A stretch of DNA of 64,000 bases from Flexivirga endophytica (GTDB lineage Bacteria > Actinomycetota > Actinomycetes > Actinomycetales > Dermatophilaceae), in the NCBI RefSeq assembly GCF_014640635.1, contig NZ_BMHI01000002.1:496001-560000 (forward strand), in the 5' to 3' direction. The translations under genes and the position numbers were made by a program. Below the pieces are notes generated by a model. It saw only the letters and a list, made by a program, of their open reading frames with translations, made no database searches and was not told where the DNA came from. Of this stretch, positions 35,401 through 44,610 are shown in pieces (the stretch's first letter is position 1; each line of letters begins with the position of its first letter).

Positions 35401-37779
35401 ATGACCGACAACCTCAAGAGCGAGTTCACCGTCGAGCCGTGGCGAGTCCGCGAACTCGGAGTCCACCCGGGCAATCTCGCGCAGTCCGAGTCGGTGTTCG
35501 CGCTGGCGAACGGCCACATCGGTGTGCGTGGCAATTACGACGAATCGACCCCGAACGGTCTCCTCGGCACTTACCTCAACTCGTTCTACGAGGAGCGTCC
35601 GCTGCCGTATGCCGAGGCTGGCTACGGCTACCCCGAAGAGGGCCAGACGATCGTCAATGTCACGGACGGCAAGATCATTCGGCTGCTGGTCGACGACCAG
35701 CCGCTGGACCTGCGGTACGGCGTGGTGCGCCACCAGGAGCGTTCCCTCGACATGCGCGAAGGGCTCCTGCACCGGGATCTGATCTGGGAGACCACTGCCG
35801 GCACGCAGGTGCACATCCGGTCGACCCGGTTGGTGTCGTTCACCCAGCGAGCGATTCTCGCGATCCGCTACTCGGTGGAAGCGGTCAACAAGCCGGTTCG
35901 CATCGTGATGCAGTCGGAGATGGTCGCCAACGAGAAACTCGCTTCCACCTCCAAGGATCCCCGGGTCGCAGCCGCGCTCAAGGACCCGCTGAAGCCTGAG
36001 GAAGCCACCAGCAGCGGCAACCGCTCCTCGATGATCCACCGGACCCGACGGAGCAAGTTGCGAGTAGCTGTGGCGTGCGATCACGAGATTCACAGCGAGG
36101 ACGGCAACGACCTCCACAGCAACACCTATGTGCAACCGGACTGGACGCGAACCACGGTCGGCACCGAGCTGCAGCCGGGCGATTCCGTCGGCATCACGAA
36201 ATTCGTTGCCTACGGCTGGAGTTCGCAGCGAACCCTGCCCGCGCTGCGGGACCAGGTCGACGCGGCACTGTCGGCGGTCCGGCACACCGGGTGGGACAGC
36301 CTGGTCGCTGAGCAGCGCAGCTACCTGGACGAGTTCTGGGACGGTGCCGACGTCGAGGTCGACGGTGATCCGGTGATCCAGCAGGCGGTCCGCTTCGGCC
36401 TCTGGCACGTCCTGCAGGCCGGTGCCCGGTCGGAAGGTCGCGCCATAGCCGCAAAGGGTCTGACCGGACCCGGGTATGACGGGCACTGTTTCTGGGACAG
36501 TGAGATGTATGTCCTGCCGGTGCTGACCGCCACGGCGCCACAAGCCGCACGTGATGCTCTGAGTTGGCGGCTGTCGATCGCCGATCTCGCCGAAGAACGC
36601 GCAAATACGCTGAAACTCGAGGGAATCGCCTTCCCCTGGCGCACGATTCGTGGCCAGGAGTGTTCCGCGTACTGGCCCGCCGGCACTGCAGCCTTCCACG
36701 TCAACGCGGACATCGCGGTGGCAGCGGCGCGTTACGTCCACTGGACCCAGGACGAGGAGTTCGACCAGGAGATCGCGTTGCCGCTGCTGGTGCGCACCGC
36801 GCGACTCTGGGCTGATATCGGCTACCTCGGCACCGATGGCCGTTTCCACATCGACGGCGTCACCGGGCCGGACGAATACAGCGCGATCGTCGACGACAAC
36901 GTCTACACCAATCTGATGGCGGCACGAAACCTGCGGTATGCCGCGGAGGCAGCCGAACGCTGGCCGAAGGCCGCCAAGGAACTGAAGGTCACCGAGGCGG
37001 AGCGCGCCGAGTGGTGGACCGCCGTCGAGACGATCACGGTTCCCTACGACTCCGAGCGCGACGTGCACATGCAGGACGCCGACTTCACCCAGCACCGGGT
37101 GTGGGACTTCCAGGAGACACACGACAGCAAGTCTTACCCGTTGCTGCTGCACTATCCGTATGTCGACATCTACCCTCGCCAGGTCATCAAACAAGCCGAC
37201 CTGATCCTCGCAATGCACTGGTGCGGCGACGAATTCACCGCGGAGCAGAAGGCGCGGGCCTTCGCGTACTACGAGCCGCTCACCACACGGGACTCGTCGT
37301 TGTCGGCGTGCACGCAGGCGGTCCTGGCAGCGGAGGTCGGGCACGTGGATCTGGCGCACGACTACGCCACCGAGGCAGCGCTGATGGACCTGCACGATCT
37401 GGAACACAACACCAAGGACGGCGTCCACGTCGCCTCTCTGGCAGGAGCGTGGCTGGCGTTGGTGTGCGGCTTCGGCGGCATGCGTGATCACCACGGGCAA
37501 CTCAGCTTCGCACCGGCACTGCCCGAGGGCATCGAACGCCTGGCGTTCACCATTCGGTGGCAGGGCTGCAAGATCCGTGTCGAGGTGACGCACGACCGGA
37601 CGATCTACCAACTCGAGGACGGGCCGGACGCGCACACCACCATCAAGCACTACGGCCGCAAGTTCACCCTGCGGTCCGGTAAGCCGACGTCCCGGGCGAC
37701 GAAGACTCCCAAGCCGTTGACGCCGCGACCGGAGCAGCCGGTGGGCCGCGCGCCGATGCGGGCTGGGTCGGGTGGCTGA
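35401..37779 (+). CDS. GH65 disaccharide phosphorylase (maltose/trehalose/kojibiose type)
   Basis: 792 residues. An N-terminal beta-sandwich, a linker and an (alpha/alpha)6 barrel are in family order. The general acid is Glu492 in VTGPDEYSAI. KQADLIL and the phosphate-binding region TRDSSLSACTQA follow, then a C-terminal jelly roll ending in a basic Pro-rich tail. The family splits alpha-linked glucose disaccharides with inorganic phosphate, giving beta-glucose 1-phosphate for the upstream pgmB product. Which disaccharide cannot be told; trehalose or maltose is likeliest. No sugar transporter is adjacent. Confidence 0.9.
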   Translation: MTDNLKSEFTVEPWRVRELGVHPGNLAQSESVFALANGHIGVRGNYDESTPNGLLGTYLNSFYEERPLPYAEAGYGYPEEGQTIVNVTDGKIIRLLVDDQPLDLRYGVVRHQERSLDMREGLLHRDLIWETTAGTQVHIRSTRLVSFTQRAILAIRYSVEAVNKPVRIVMQSEMVANEKLASTSKDPRVAAALKDPLKPEEATSSGNRSSMIHRTRRSKLRVAVACDHEIHSEDGNDLHSNTYVQPDWTRTTVGTELQPGDSVGITKFVAYGWSSQRTLPALRDQVDAALSAVRHTGWDSLVAEQRSYLDEFWDGADVEVDGDPVIQQAVRFGLWHVLQAGARSEGRAIAAKGLTGPGYDGHCFWDSEMYVLPVLTATAPQAARDALSWRLSIADLAEERANTLKLEGIAFPWRTIRGQECSAYWPAGTAAFHVNADIAVAAARYVHWTQDEEFDQEIALPLLVRTARLWADIGYLGTDGRFHIDGVTGPDEYSAIVDDNVYTNLMAARNLRYAAEAAERWPKAAKELKVTEAERAEWWTAVETITVPYDSERDVHMQDADFTQHRVWDFQETHDSKSYPLLLHYPYVDIYPRQVIKQADLILAMHWCGDEFTAEQKARAFAYYEPLTTRDSSLSACTQAVLAAEVGHVDLAHDYATEAALMDLHDLEHNTKDGVHVASLAGAWLALVCGFGGMRDHHGQLSFAPALPEGIERLAFTIRWQGCKIRVEVTHDRTIYQLEDGPDAHTTIKHYGRKFTLRSGKPTSRATKTPKPLTPRPEQPVGRAPMRAGSGG

Positions 37780-37870
37780 GGGACGGCTGTGCATGAGTGG
37801 CAGACTGGGTGGTAAGCCGAAGTCGGCTGACCAACGCCTCGGCCGACGTCACTGACGGGAGCCGAAAACA

Positions 37871-39283
37871 ATGACAGCACAAGGTGATTCCGCCGCTGCG
37901 ACGCGCACCGAACACGACTCGATGGGCGACGTCGAGGTTCCGATCGATGCCAAATGGCGTGCGCAGACCCAGCGCGCGGTGGAAAACTTCCCGATCTCCG
38001 GGAAGCACATCGAGCGCGAGCTGATCGGAGCACTGGCCTCGATCAAGGGTTGCTCGGCGGCGGTCCGGAGCGAGCGCGGCATGCTCGACGAGCGCAAAGC
38101 GCGGGCCATTCATGACGCGGCCGCGGAGGTGGCGCGCGGAGGATGGGACGACGAGTTCCCGATCGATGTCTTCCAGACGGGTTCGGGCACGTCTTCAAAC
38201 ATGAACGCCAACGAGGTGATCGCCTCGCTCGCGCAGGAGGCGCTCGGCGAGCCGGTCCACCCCAACGACGACGTCAACGACCCGTTCTCCTCCAACGATC
38301 AGTTCCCTGCCGCCATACACATCGCGGCGACGCGCGCGGTGGTGCGCAAGCTGATCCCGTCGCTGCAGCATCTCGCCGAAGCACTGGAGCGGAAGTCGGT
38401 CGAGTTCGCGGACGTCGTGAAGTCCGGTCGCACCCACCTGATGGACGCCACCCCAGTGACGCTCGGCCAGGAGTTCGGCGGGTATGCCGCACAGGTCCGC
38501 CAAGGGATCGCCCGGTTGGAGACGGCGCTGCCGCGGGTCGGTGCGCTGCCATTGGGCGGCACCGCCGTGGGGACCGGCATCAACGCACCCGAAGGCCTTG
38601 CCGCAGAGGTGATTTCGAGACTCGCTGACGACATGGGCCTGCCGCTGGCCGAGGCCGCAGACCACTTCGAGGCGCAAGGCGCCCGGGACGCGCTGGTCGA
38701 GCTGTCCGGCGTGCTGCGCACGATCGCGGTGAGCATGACCAAGATCGCCAACGACATCCGCTGGATGGGTTCCGGGCCGCGCACCGGCCTGACCGAGATC
38801 TTCCTCCCGGATCTGCAGCCCGGCAGCTCGATCATGCCCGGGAAGGTCAATCCCGTGCTGGCAGAGGCGGTTTGCCAGGTCGCCGCACAAGTGGTCGGCA
38901 ACGACGCAGCGGTCGCCTGGGGCGGTGCGGCCGGCAACTTCGAGCTCAACGTGATGCTGCCGGTGATCGCCGACAACCTGCTGCAGTCGATCGAGATCCT
39001 GGCGAACGTCAGCGAGGTTTTCGCCGACCGCTGCATCGACGGGATCGAGGCGAACGTCGAGCGCTGCCGGGAGTTCGCCGAGTCTTCGCCGTCGATCGTC
39101 ACTCCGCTCAACCACTACGTCGGGTATGACGAAGCCTCCGCCATCGCCAAGCAATCCCTCAAGGAGGGCAAGACGATCCGCGAGGTGGTGGTCGAGCGCG
39201 GCCACGTGAAGAGCGGCACGATCAGTGAGGCCGACCTCGACCGGGTGCTGGACGTCCTCGCGATGGCGCACCCCCACGATTGA
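37871..39283 (+). CDS. fumC: Class II fumarate hydratase
   Basis: 470 residues. The fumarase/aspartase signature is [11 protein letters not shown], with the catalytic Ser loop. Upstream regions [16 protein letters not shown] and [18 protein letters not shown] match FumC. It interconverts fumarate and malate in the TCA cycle. It stands alone; 91 bp separate it from the GH65 gene, and a hairpin element follows. Confidence 0.94.
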   Translation: MTAQGDSAAATRTEHDSMGDVEVPIDAKWRAQTQRAVENFPISGKHIERELIGALASIKGCSAAVRSERGMLDERKARAIHDAAAEVARGGWDDEFPIDVFQTGSGTSSNMNANEVIASLAQEALGEPVHPNDDVNDPFSSNDQFPAAIHIAATRAVVRKLIPSLQHLAEALERKSVEFADVVKSGRTHLMDATPVTLGQEFGGYAAQVRQGIARLETALPRVGALPLGGTAVGTGINAPEGLAAEVISRLADDMGLPLAEAADHFEAQGARDALVELSGVLRTIAVSMTKIANDIRWMGSGPRTGLTEIFLPDLQPGSSIMPGKVNPVLAEAVCQVAAQVVGNDAAVAWGGAAGNFELNVMLPVIADNLLQSIEILANVSEVFADRCIDGIEANVERCREFAESSPSIVTPLNHYVGYDEASAIAKQSLKEGKTIREVVVERGHVKSGTISEADLDRVLDVLAMAHPHD

Positions 39284-39285
39284 CC

Positions 39286-39411
39286 CGCCCCGCCCGCACC
39301 CCTATCGCTGAGCGGACAGGAAGAGCACTGAGCGGATAGGAAATCCGGCCGACGGCGCTCATATTTCCTGTCCGGTGAGTGTGTTTGCTATCCGCTCGGT
39401 GGGTGGGGCGG
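39286..39411. repeat. Double-armed GGACAGG hairpin element B
   Basis: The left arm (39286-39344) contains CGCTGAGCGGACAGGAA and CACTGAGCGGATAGGAAAT. The right arm (39361-39411), read as complement, gives CCGCCCCACCC, ACCGAGCGGATAGCAAA and CACCGGACAGGAAAT. Same layout as elements A and C, here between two same-strand genes (fumC and corA). Confidence 0.78.
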
Positions 39412-39426
39412 CATTAGGCTCTGATC

Positions 39427-40578
39427 GTGCCCAGCTGGAGGAACCGCGCTTTCCGGACGGCGGCGGCGCTGCCTGCTCGGGGTGGCGCGTCGTCGCGCGA
39501 CGACGCGCCCGAGCGCATCCTGCAGCCGCGGCGTGCCGAGGAGGAGGTGCCCGTCGAGCAGTCGGTCGTCGAGAAGGCGGTCTACTGCAACGGTCACCGG
39601 GTCGAGGCGCCGAAGTCGCTGCGAGAGGCGATGCACCGGTTGCACGGTCCCGACAAGCCGATGGCCTGGATCGGTTTGTTCCACCCGACCGAGACCCAGA
39701 TCAACGACATGGCGGAGGTCTTCAACCTCCACCCGCTCGCCGTCGAGGACGCGATCGTCGCGCACCAGCGTCCGAAGCTGGAGCGGTATGACGAGACGCT
39801 CTTCGTGGTGCTGCGCCCGGCGATCTACCTGGACGCCTCCGAGACCGTGCAGATCGGCGAGTTGCACCTCTTCATCGGGCCGGACTTCGTGCTCACGGTC
39901 CGCCATTCCGACCGGCCGAAGCTGGCCGCGGTGCGCGAGCGGCTGGAGTCGGACCCGGAGCTGCTGGCCCGCGGTCCCGAAGCGGTGCTCTATGCGATGA
40001 TCGACTTCGTCGTGGACCGCTACGCGCCGGTGGTGGCGGGCTTGGAGAACGACATCGACGAGATCGAGAACCAGGTCTTCGAGTCCGATCCCGCAGTGTC
40101 GCGACGCATCTACGAGCTCTCCCGCGAGGTCGCCGAGCTGCAGCGGGCGACCAAGCCGCTGCTGCAGATCATGAAAGGCCTGGAGGCAGGCTTCGACAAA
40201 TACGGCACCGACGAGGAACTGCAGCGCAATCTGCGCGACGTCGCCGACCACGCCACCAGCGTCGTGGAGCGGGTGGACGGATTCCGGGCCAATCTCGCTG
40301 ACATACTCACGCTCAACGCGACTCTGGTCGCGCAGACCCAGAACGAAGAGATGCGCCGGCTCGCGGAGGCGGGCATGGAGCAGAGCGACGAGGTCAAGAA
40401 GATCTCCGCGTGGGCGGCGATCCTCTTCGCGCCGTCGCTCATCAGCGGCATCTACGGCATGAACTTCGACGAGATGCCCGAGCTGCACTGGGCGTTCGGC
40501 TATCCCTTCGCGGTCGTGCTCATGCTGGTCGTCTGCTGCCTGCTGTTCGTGGTCTTCCGCAAGCGAAAGTGGCTCTGA
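39427..40578 (+). CDS. corA: CorA-family magnesium/cobalt transporter
   Basis: 383 residues from a GTG at 39427. A large cytoplasmic alpha/beta domain and long helix are followed by two C-terminal membrane helices. The ion-selectivity motif GMN is present in IYGMNFDEMPELHWAFG between them. CorA channels carry Mg2+ into the cell as pentamers. The first 45 residues are poorly structured and basic. No ribosome site is evident, so it may be leaderless. Confidence 0.93.
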   Translation: MPSWRNRAFRTAAALPARGGASSRDDAPERILQPRRAEEEVPVEQSVVEKAVYCNGHRVEAPKSLREAMHRLHGPDKPMAWIGLFHPTETQINDMAEVFNLHPLAVEDAIVAHQRPKLERYDETLFVVLRPAIYLDASETVQIGELHLFIGPDFVLTVRHSDRPKLAAVRERLESDPELLARGPEAVLYAMIDFVVDRYAPVVAGLENDIDEIENQVFESDPAVSRRIYELSREVAELQRATKPLLQIMKGLEAGFDKYGTDEELQRNLRDVADHATSVVERVDGFRANLADILTLNATLVAQTQNEEMRRLAEAGMEQSDEVKKISAWAAILFAPSLISGIYGMNFDEMPELHWAFGYPFAVVLMLVVCCLLFVVFRKRKWL

Positions 40579-40580
40579 CC

Positions 40581-40635
40581 AGCGCTGGTTGAGTAGCTCG
40601 AGGGAGCGCAGCGGAGGAGTGCGTATCGAAACCCG
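40581..40635 (+). repeat. GAGTAGC...GTATCGA repeat, copy 3
   Basis: AGCGCTGGTTGAGTAGCTCG, GGGAGCGCAGCGGAGGAG and GCGTATCGAAACCCGCTGG: the most complete copy of this repeat in the window, between convergent corA and the antiporter gene. Confidence 0.8.
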
Positions 40636-40644
40636 CTGGTGCAC

Positions 40645-41805
40645 CTAGGGATTCGCGGCAAGGAAGATGAACGCCGCAGTCAGGATCAGATGTATGCCGC
40701 CCTGCAGGCGCGTGGCACGTCCCGGCACGACGGTGAGGATACCGACTGCCGCAGTGAGACCGAGCAACACGATCTGCGTGTGACCCAGCCCGAGGTGCAG
40801 GTCCGTGGGCAACCAGATGGACGCGATCGCGATGACCGGGATGGTCAGGCCGATCGATGCCATTGCCGAGCCGTAGCCGAGGTTGAGGCTGATCTGCACG
40901 CGGTCGCGCCGGGCCGCGTTGACGGCCGCCAGCGTCTCCGGCGCGAGCACCAGCAACGCGATGATGACGCCGACGAAGGAGTGCGGCAGACCGAGCCCGC
41001 GCACGCCGTCCTCAATTGGCTTCGACTCGACCTTCGCCAGCCCGACGACGGCGATGAGCGCGACGAGCAGCAGCACCAGGCTCTGCAGCGCGGCCCGCTT
41101 GGTCGGTGGTTCGGCGTGCTCGCCCTCTGACTCCTGGGTTGCCAGATCGTCCCGCGTGGCGGTTGTGTACCCGTTGCCCCGGGCCAGCGGGCGATAGTCC
41201 GCCCGGTCGACCGGTAGGAAGAAGTCGCGGTGCCGCACTGTCTGCGTGACGACGAAGAGGCCGTAGAGCGCGAGCGATGCGATCGCTGCGAACGCCAGCT
41301 GTGACCCGGAGAACTCCGGGCCCTGCACGCTGGAGGTGAAGTTGGGCAGCACCAGGCACATGGTCGCCAGGGTGAGCACGCAGGCCAGTGCGGCTCCGGT
41401 GCCTTCGGCATTGAACGTGACGGTGTGGTGGCGCATCGCGCCGGCGAGGAGTGAGGCGCCGACGATGCCGTTGCAGGTCAGCATCGCCGCAGAGAAGACG
41501 GTGTCGCGGGCGAGGGTGTTGGCATCGGACCCACCGCTGAGCATCAGGGTCACGATGAGCGCGACCTCGATGACCGTCACCGCGATCGCCAGCACCAATG
41601 ACCCGAAGGGTTCGCCGACCTTGTGCGCGACCACCTCCGCGTGGTGCACCGCCGCCAGCACCGAGGCACCGAGCAACGCCGCGACGATCACGATCCAGGC
41701 GGGGCCGATGTGCTTGCCGAAGGTGAACGGCAGTGGCAGCAACGCCAGGATGGGAGCCCAGACGGTCCAACGGGCCAGTGCGGTGCGCAGTCGAGTCGGA
41801 TTCAC
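40645..41805 (-). CDS. chaA: ChaA-like calcium/proton (cation) antiporter
   Basis: 386 residues from a GTG at 41805. About eleven membrane helices with two related CaCA repeats: repeat 1 has AVTVIEVALIVTLML and repeat 2 has LLVLAPETLAAVNAAR, each carrying the conserved acidic residue. A cytoplasmic loop of about 50 residues lies between the halves. It is expected to export Ca2+ or Na+ in exchange for protons. It converges with corA. Confidence 0.9.
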   Translation of the reverse strand: MNPTRLRTALARWTVWAPILALLPLPFTFGKHIGPAWIVIVAALLGASVLAAVHHAEVVAHKVGEPFGSLVLAIAVTVIEVALIVTLMLSGGSDANTLARDTVFSAAMLTCNGIVGASLLAGAMRHHTVTFNAEGTGAALACVLTLATMCLVLPNFTSSVQGPEFSGSQLAFAAIASLALYGLFVVTQTVRHRDFFLPVDRADYRPLARGNGYTTATRDDLATQESEGEHAEPPTKRAALQSLVLLLVALIAVVGLAKVESKPIEDGVRGLGLPHSFVGVIIALLVLAPETLAAVNAARRDRVQISLNLGYGSAMASIGLTIPVIAIASIWLPTDLHLGLGHTQIVLLGLTAAVGILTVVPGRATRLQGGIHLILTAAFIFLAANP

Positions 41806-41902
41806 GACCGCATTGTCTCGTGCCGGTGGGTCATGGATCGTATGCCGGGCTGACCGCTGGTTAGGCTGCGAGCACGATCTGCACGCTCGAGGAGGGGATG
41901 CG

Positions 41903-42580
41903 ATGTTCGGTCGACGCAAGAAGAAGGCTCCGCAGCAGCCGATGCAGCAGGTCGACGACGGGGGTTGGGATTTCGACCGGTTGACCCCGCAGGAGCGGGA
42001 CGACCGCGCGGGCCATTGGCCCGAAGAAGTGGATGAAGCGCTGCGATTCGCTCGCGATGTCGTCAGCTCCGGCTTCCATGATCAGGCGGGCGTACGCGAG
42101 GCGCTGCGTGACACCTACGACACGCTCGCGCCGGACCGGGTGAGCGTCGACGCGATCGCGGATCAGGCGTGGTCCGAGCGCCTCGCCGAGCAGGCCACAT
42201 GGTCCGGTCCGGGCGACCACGACAAGGTCGCAGGCGTCTTCGCATCGCTCGCCGACCGCGGGATCGTGGCTCGGATGAACTTCGCGTGCTGCCAGCACTG
42301 CGGGCACGGCGAGATCCGCGACGAGGTGGACGATCCGAGTGCCTGGCGCGGCTACACGTTCTTCCACGCGCAGGATGCCGAGGGGCTCGGCGACGAGCCC
42401 GCGCGGCTCTGGCTGGCGTTCGGCGCGTTCGATCGGTCCGACGCCACCGAGCTCGCCGTCGCGACAGATGTCGCCGAGGAGTTGCGCGCGGCCGGCTTAC
42501 GCGTCGAGTGGGACGGCACCACGAGCGCGCGAATCCAGATCGTCGACCTGCACTGGCGCAAGCCACTGCCGACCGCCTGA
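41903..42580 (+). CDS. Conserved hypothetical protein (DUF6891-like)
   Basis: 225 residues from ATG 41903, with GGAGGGG upstream. A basic start (MFGRRKKKAPQQP) is followed by an acidic domain with a Cys-rich centre (FACCQHCGHGEIRDE) and GYTFFHAQDAEGL, which I recall from DUF6891 proteins. Four Cys/His residues could bind a metal. No role is known; it is soluble and cytoplasmic. Confidence 0.72.
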   Translation: MFGRRKKKAPQQPMQQVDDGGWDFDRLTPQERDDRAGHWPEEVDEALRFARDVVSSGFHDQAGVREALRDTYDTLAPDRVSVDAIADQAWSERLAEQATWSGPGDHDKVAGVFASLADRGIVARMNFACCQHCGHGEIRDEVDDPSAWRGYTFFHAQDAEGLGDEPARLWLAFGAFDRSDATELAVATDVAEELRAAGLRVEWDGTTSARIQIVDLHWRKPLPTA

Positions 42581-42611
42581 TCTTGGTTGGTGTCCGACCG
42601 GGGTCGGCATA

Positions 42612-42723
42612 CCCCTTTCGCCGACAGGACAGGCAACGACCGAGAGGACAGGCAAAACAACCCCGAAATGGGTCGAATCGCCTGTCCTCTGGGTGAACGA
42701 GTGTCCTCTCGGCGAGAGCGGGG
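42612..42723. repeat. Double-armed GGACAGG hairpin element C
   Basis: The left arm has CCCCTTTCGCCGACAGGACA, GGCAACGAC and CGAGAGGACAGGCAAA. The right arm, as complement, has CCCCGCTCTCGCCGAGAGGA, CACTCGTTCACC and CAGAGGACAGG. It lies between two convergent genes, like element A. Confidence 0.8.
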
Positions 42724-42737
42724 CGGCGCGGTCCCGC

Positions 42738-44417
42738 CTACGGCAGGTAGTAGGTCGGGTTCGGCAGCTTGACCGGCACGATGGCGTGCCCGCCGATCAG
42801 GTCGCTGAACTGGTCACCGAAGTTGGCGATGACGGTGTAGCCGCCACCGGATGCGGTCTCGACGTGTGCGCGGGTCTGCGACTTGTACTCGATCGTCGTG
42901 CACTTGGCAGTCGCGCAGGTGATGTATGGCGGCTGCTGGCTATCGCCACTGCCGGTCCACTTCGTGTAGTAGTTCGGCACGGTGAATCCGGTGTAGCCGA
43001 CCTTGGCGAGGTTGCCCATCGTCGCGGCCTTCTGGTTGTCGTTGCGGCCGGTCAGGCCGATCAGCGTGCAGCCGGACTTCTGCGCGGCGTTGACCAGGTC
43101 GACCATGCCGGGGGTGGCCGGGAACTTCTGCCCCTGCACCCACACGTCCTGCAGTGCCGGGTCGTAGTTGAACTTCATCGCGCCGTTCTCCATGTCATAG
43201 GTCATGAGGGTCGTGTCGTCGGCGTCGAGCACGATGGCCGGCTTGGCGCCGAAGACGCTGCCGAGGGTGCAGGCGGCGGAGAGCGCCGGCGTGATGCTCG
43301 AGGTCAGCCGGGTCATCTCACTGATGTATGGCGAGGTGACCTTGTTCGCGATGCCCTTGGAGTCCGCGTTGTAGTAGGTGCGGATCGTCGACTTCACCGA
43401 GTCGATGTTCGGAATGCCTTCTCCGCCTTCAGTTTTCCCGCTGGAGCCGTCCGCCTTCATCGTGAAGTGCGTGCGCGGTGCCAGTCGCGGCTCGTTCATG
43501 CCGGGCAGGTCGGGGGACGGCAGGTAGTAGGTCGGGTTGGGCAGCTTCAGAGTGTGATCGGCATACCCACCCTGCAGGTCGGAGAACTGGTCGCCGACGT
43601 TGAGCGCGATGTCGTAACCCATCGACTCGATGTGCTTGCGGGTGCCGGCCTTGTACTCCACGGTCGTGCACTTCGCGGTCGCGCAGGTGATGTATGACGG
43701 CTGCTGGCTGTCGCCCTTGCCGGTCCACTTCGTGTAGAAGCGGTCGGAGGTGAAGCCGGTGTAGCCGACCTTCTTCAGGTTGCCGACGGTGGCGGCCTTC
43801 TGGTCGTCGTTGCGTCCGGTCAGACCGAAGACGGTGAATCCGGCGTCCTGAGCGGCCTTGACGAAGGTGACCATCGCGGGAGTGGCCGGGAACTTCTGGC
43901 CCTGCACCCATACGTCCTGCAGCGCAGGATCGAAGTTGAAGTGCATGGCGCCGTCTTCCATGTCATAGGTCATCAGCGTCGTGTCGTCGGCGTCGAAGAC
44001 GACGGCCGGCTTCTTGCCGTCGCGCAGGCTCTGCTGGTAGAGCCCCTTCAGTTTCTTGGTCTCCTTGGCGACGATCGTGTTCATCTCGGAGATGTACGGC
44101 GAGGACGTCTTGCTCGCGATGCCCTTGGAGTCGGCGTTGTAGTAGGTGCGGATGGTGGACTTCACCGAGTCGATGTTGGGTATGCCGGCACCGCCCACCG
44201 TCTGTCCGCTGGACCCGTCGGCCGCCATCGTGAAGTGCGTGCGTGGCGTCAGCTGGTGGTCCGCCCACGACTTCAGCGATTTCACCGAGTGCTGCTGGGC
44301 CACCCGGGTCGAGGGGGAGTGGTGTCCTGAGTCGGCGCTGGCACTCGGTGCGAGGGTGAACGCGGGTGCTGCTGCTGCGATGGTGATCGCGGCGATCGTT
44401 GCTGCACGACGATGCAT
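42738..44417 (-). CDS. Secreted HAD acid phosphatase with two tandem catalytic domains
   Basis: 559 residues. A Sec signal (residues 1-28, ending SASA) is followed by two HAD (subfamily IIIB, plant-type acid phosphatase) domains of about 230 residues each. Both carry the same motif I, DADDTTLMTYDME, then LTGRND and WVQGQKFPATP. The start of each repeat (PRTHFTM...GIPNIDSVKSTIRTYYN) and its end (KLPNPTYYLP) are almost identical, so this is a recent internal duplication. It should release phosphate from organic phosphates outside the cell. A single domain is the normal family size. Confidence 0.87.
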   Translation of the reverse strand: MHRRAATIAAITIAAAAPAFTLAPSASADSGHHSPSTRVAQQHSVKSLKSWADHQLTPRTHFTMAADGSSGQTVGGAGIPNIDSVKSTIRTYYNADSKGIASKTSSPYISEMNTIVAKETKKLKGLYQQSLRDGKKPAVVFDADDTTLMTYDMEDGAMHFNFDPALQDVWVQGQKFPATPAMVTFVKAAQDAGFTVFGLTGRNDDQKAATVGNLKKVGYTGFTSDRFYTKWTGKGDSQQPSYITCATAKCTTVEYKAGTRKHIESMGYDIALNVGDQFSDLQGGYADHTLKLPNPTYYLPSPDLPGMNEPRLAPRTHFTMKADGSSGKTEGGEGIPNIDSVKSTIRTYYNADSKGIANKVTSPYISEMTRLTSSITPALSAACTLGSVFGAKPAIVLDADDTTLMTYDMENGAMKFNYDPALQDVWVQGQKFPATPGMVDLVNAAQKSGCTLIGLTGRNDNQKAATMGNLAKVGYTGFTVPNYYTKWTGSGDSQQPPYITCATAKCTTIEYKSQTRAHVETASGGGYTVIANFGDQFSDLIGGHAIVPVKLPNPTYYLP

Positions 44418-44532
44418 GTTTCATCTCCGAAGTCGTGGCTGGATGACGGGGCCCACCGACGTTACTGCCGCACGGCGACCGGTGGGCCGAACTCGGCAGA
44501 ACGGAACGAGGACAGACACGGAGACGACGACC

Positions 44533-44583
44533 GGAACTGGGGGTGGCGCTGCCGAACTCGTTCGGCGGCGCCACCCCAGTTCC
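44533..44583 (-). terminator. Strong terminator hairpin after the M15 gene
   Basis: GGAACTGGGG...CCGAAC (44533-44557) pairs with GTTCGG...CCCCAGTTCC (44560-44583) over about 24 bp with one bulged G and a 2-base loop. It lies 28 bases beyond the minus-strand M15 stop. Confidence 0.75.
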
Positions 44584-44610
44584 GCGAGGAGTCGGAGCAA
44601 AAAACACAGC

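Noticed and set aside
35380-37794. An 804-residue open frame antisense to the GH65 gene
   Set aside because: It mirrors the high-GC third-position pattern of the opposite strand, has low-complexity His/Arg/Val-rich content and no motif, while the GH65 reading has clear family residues.
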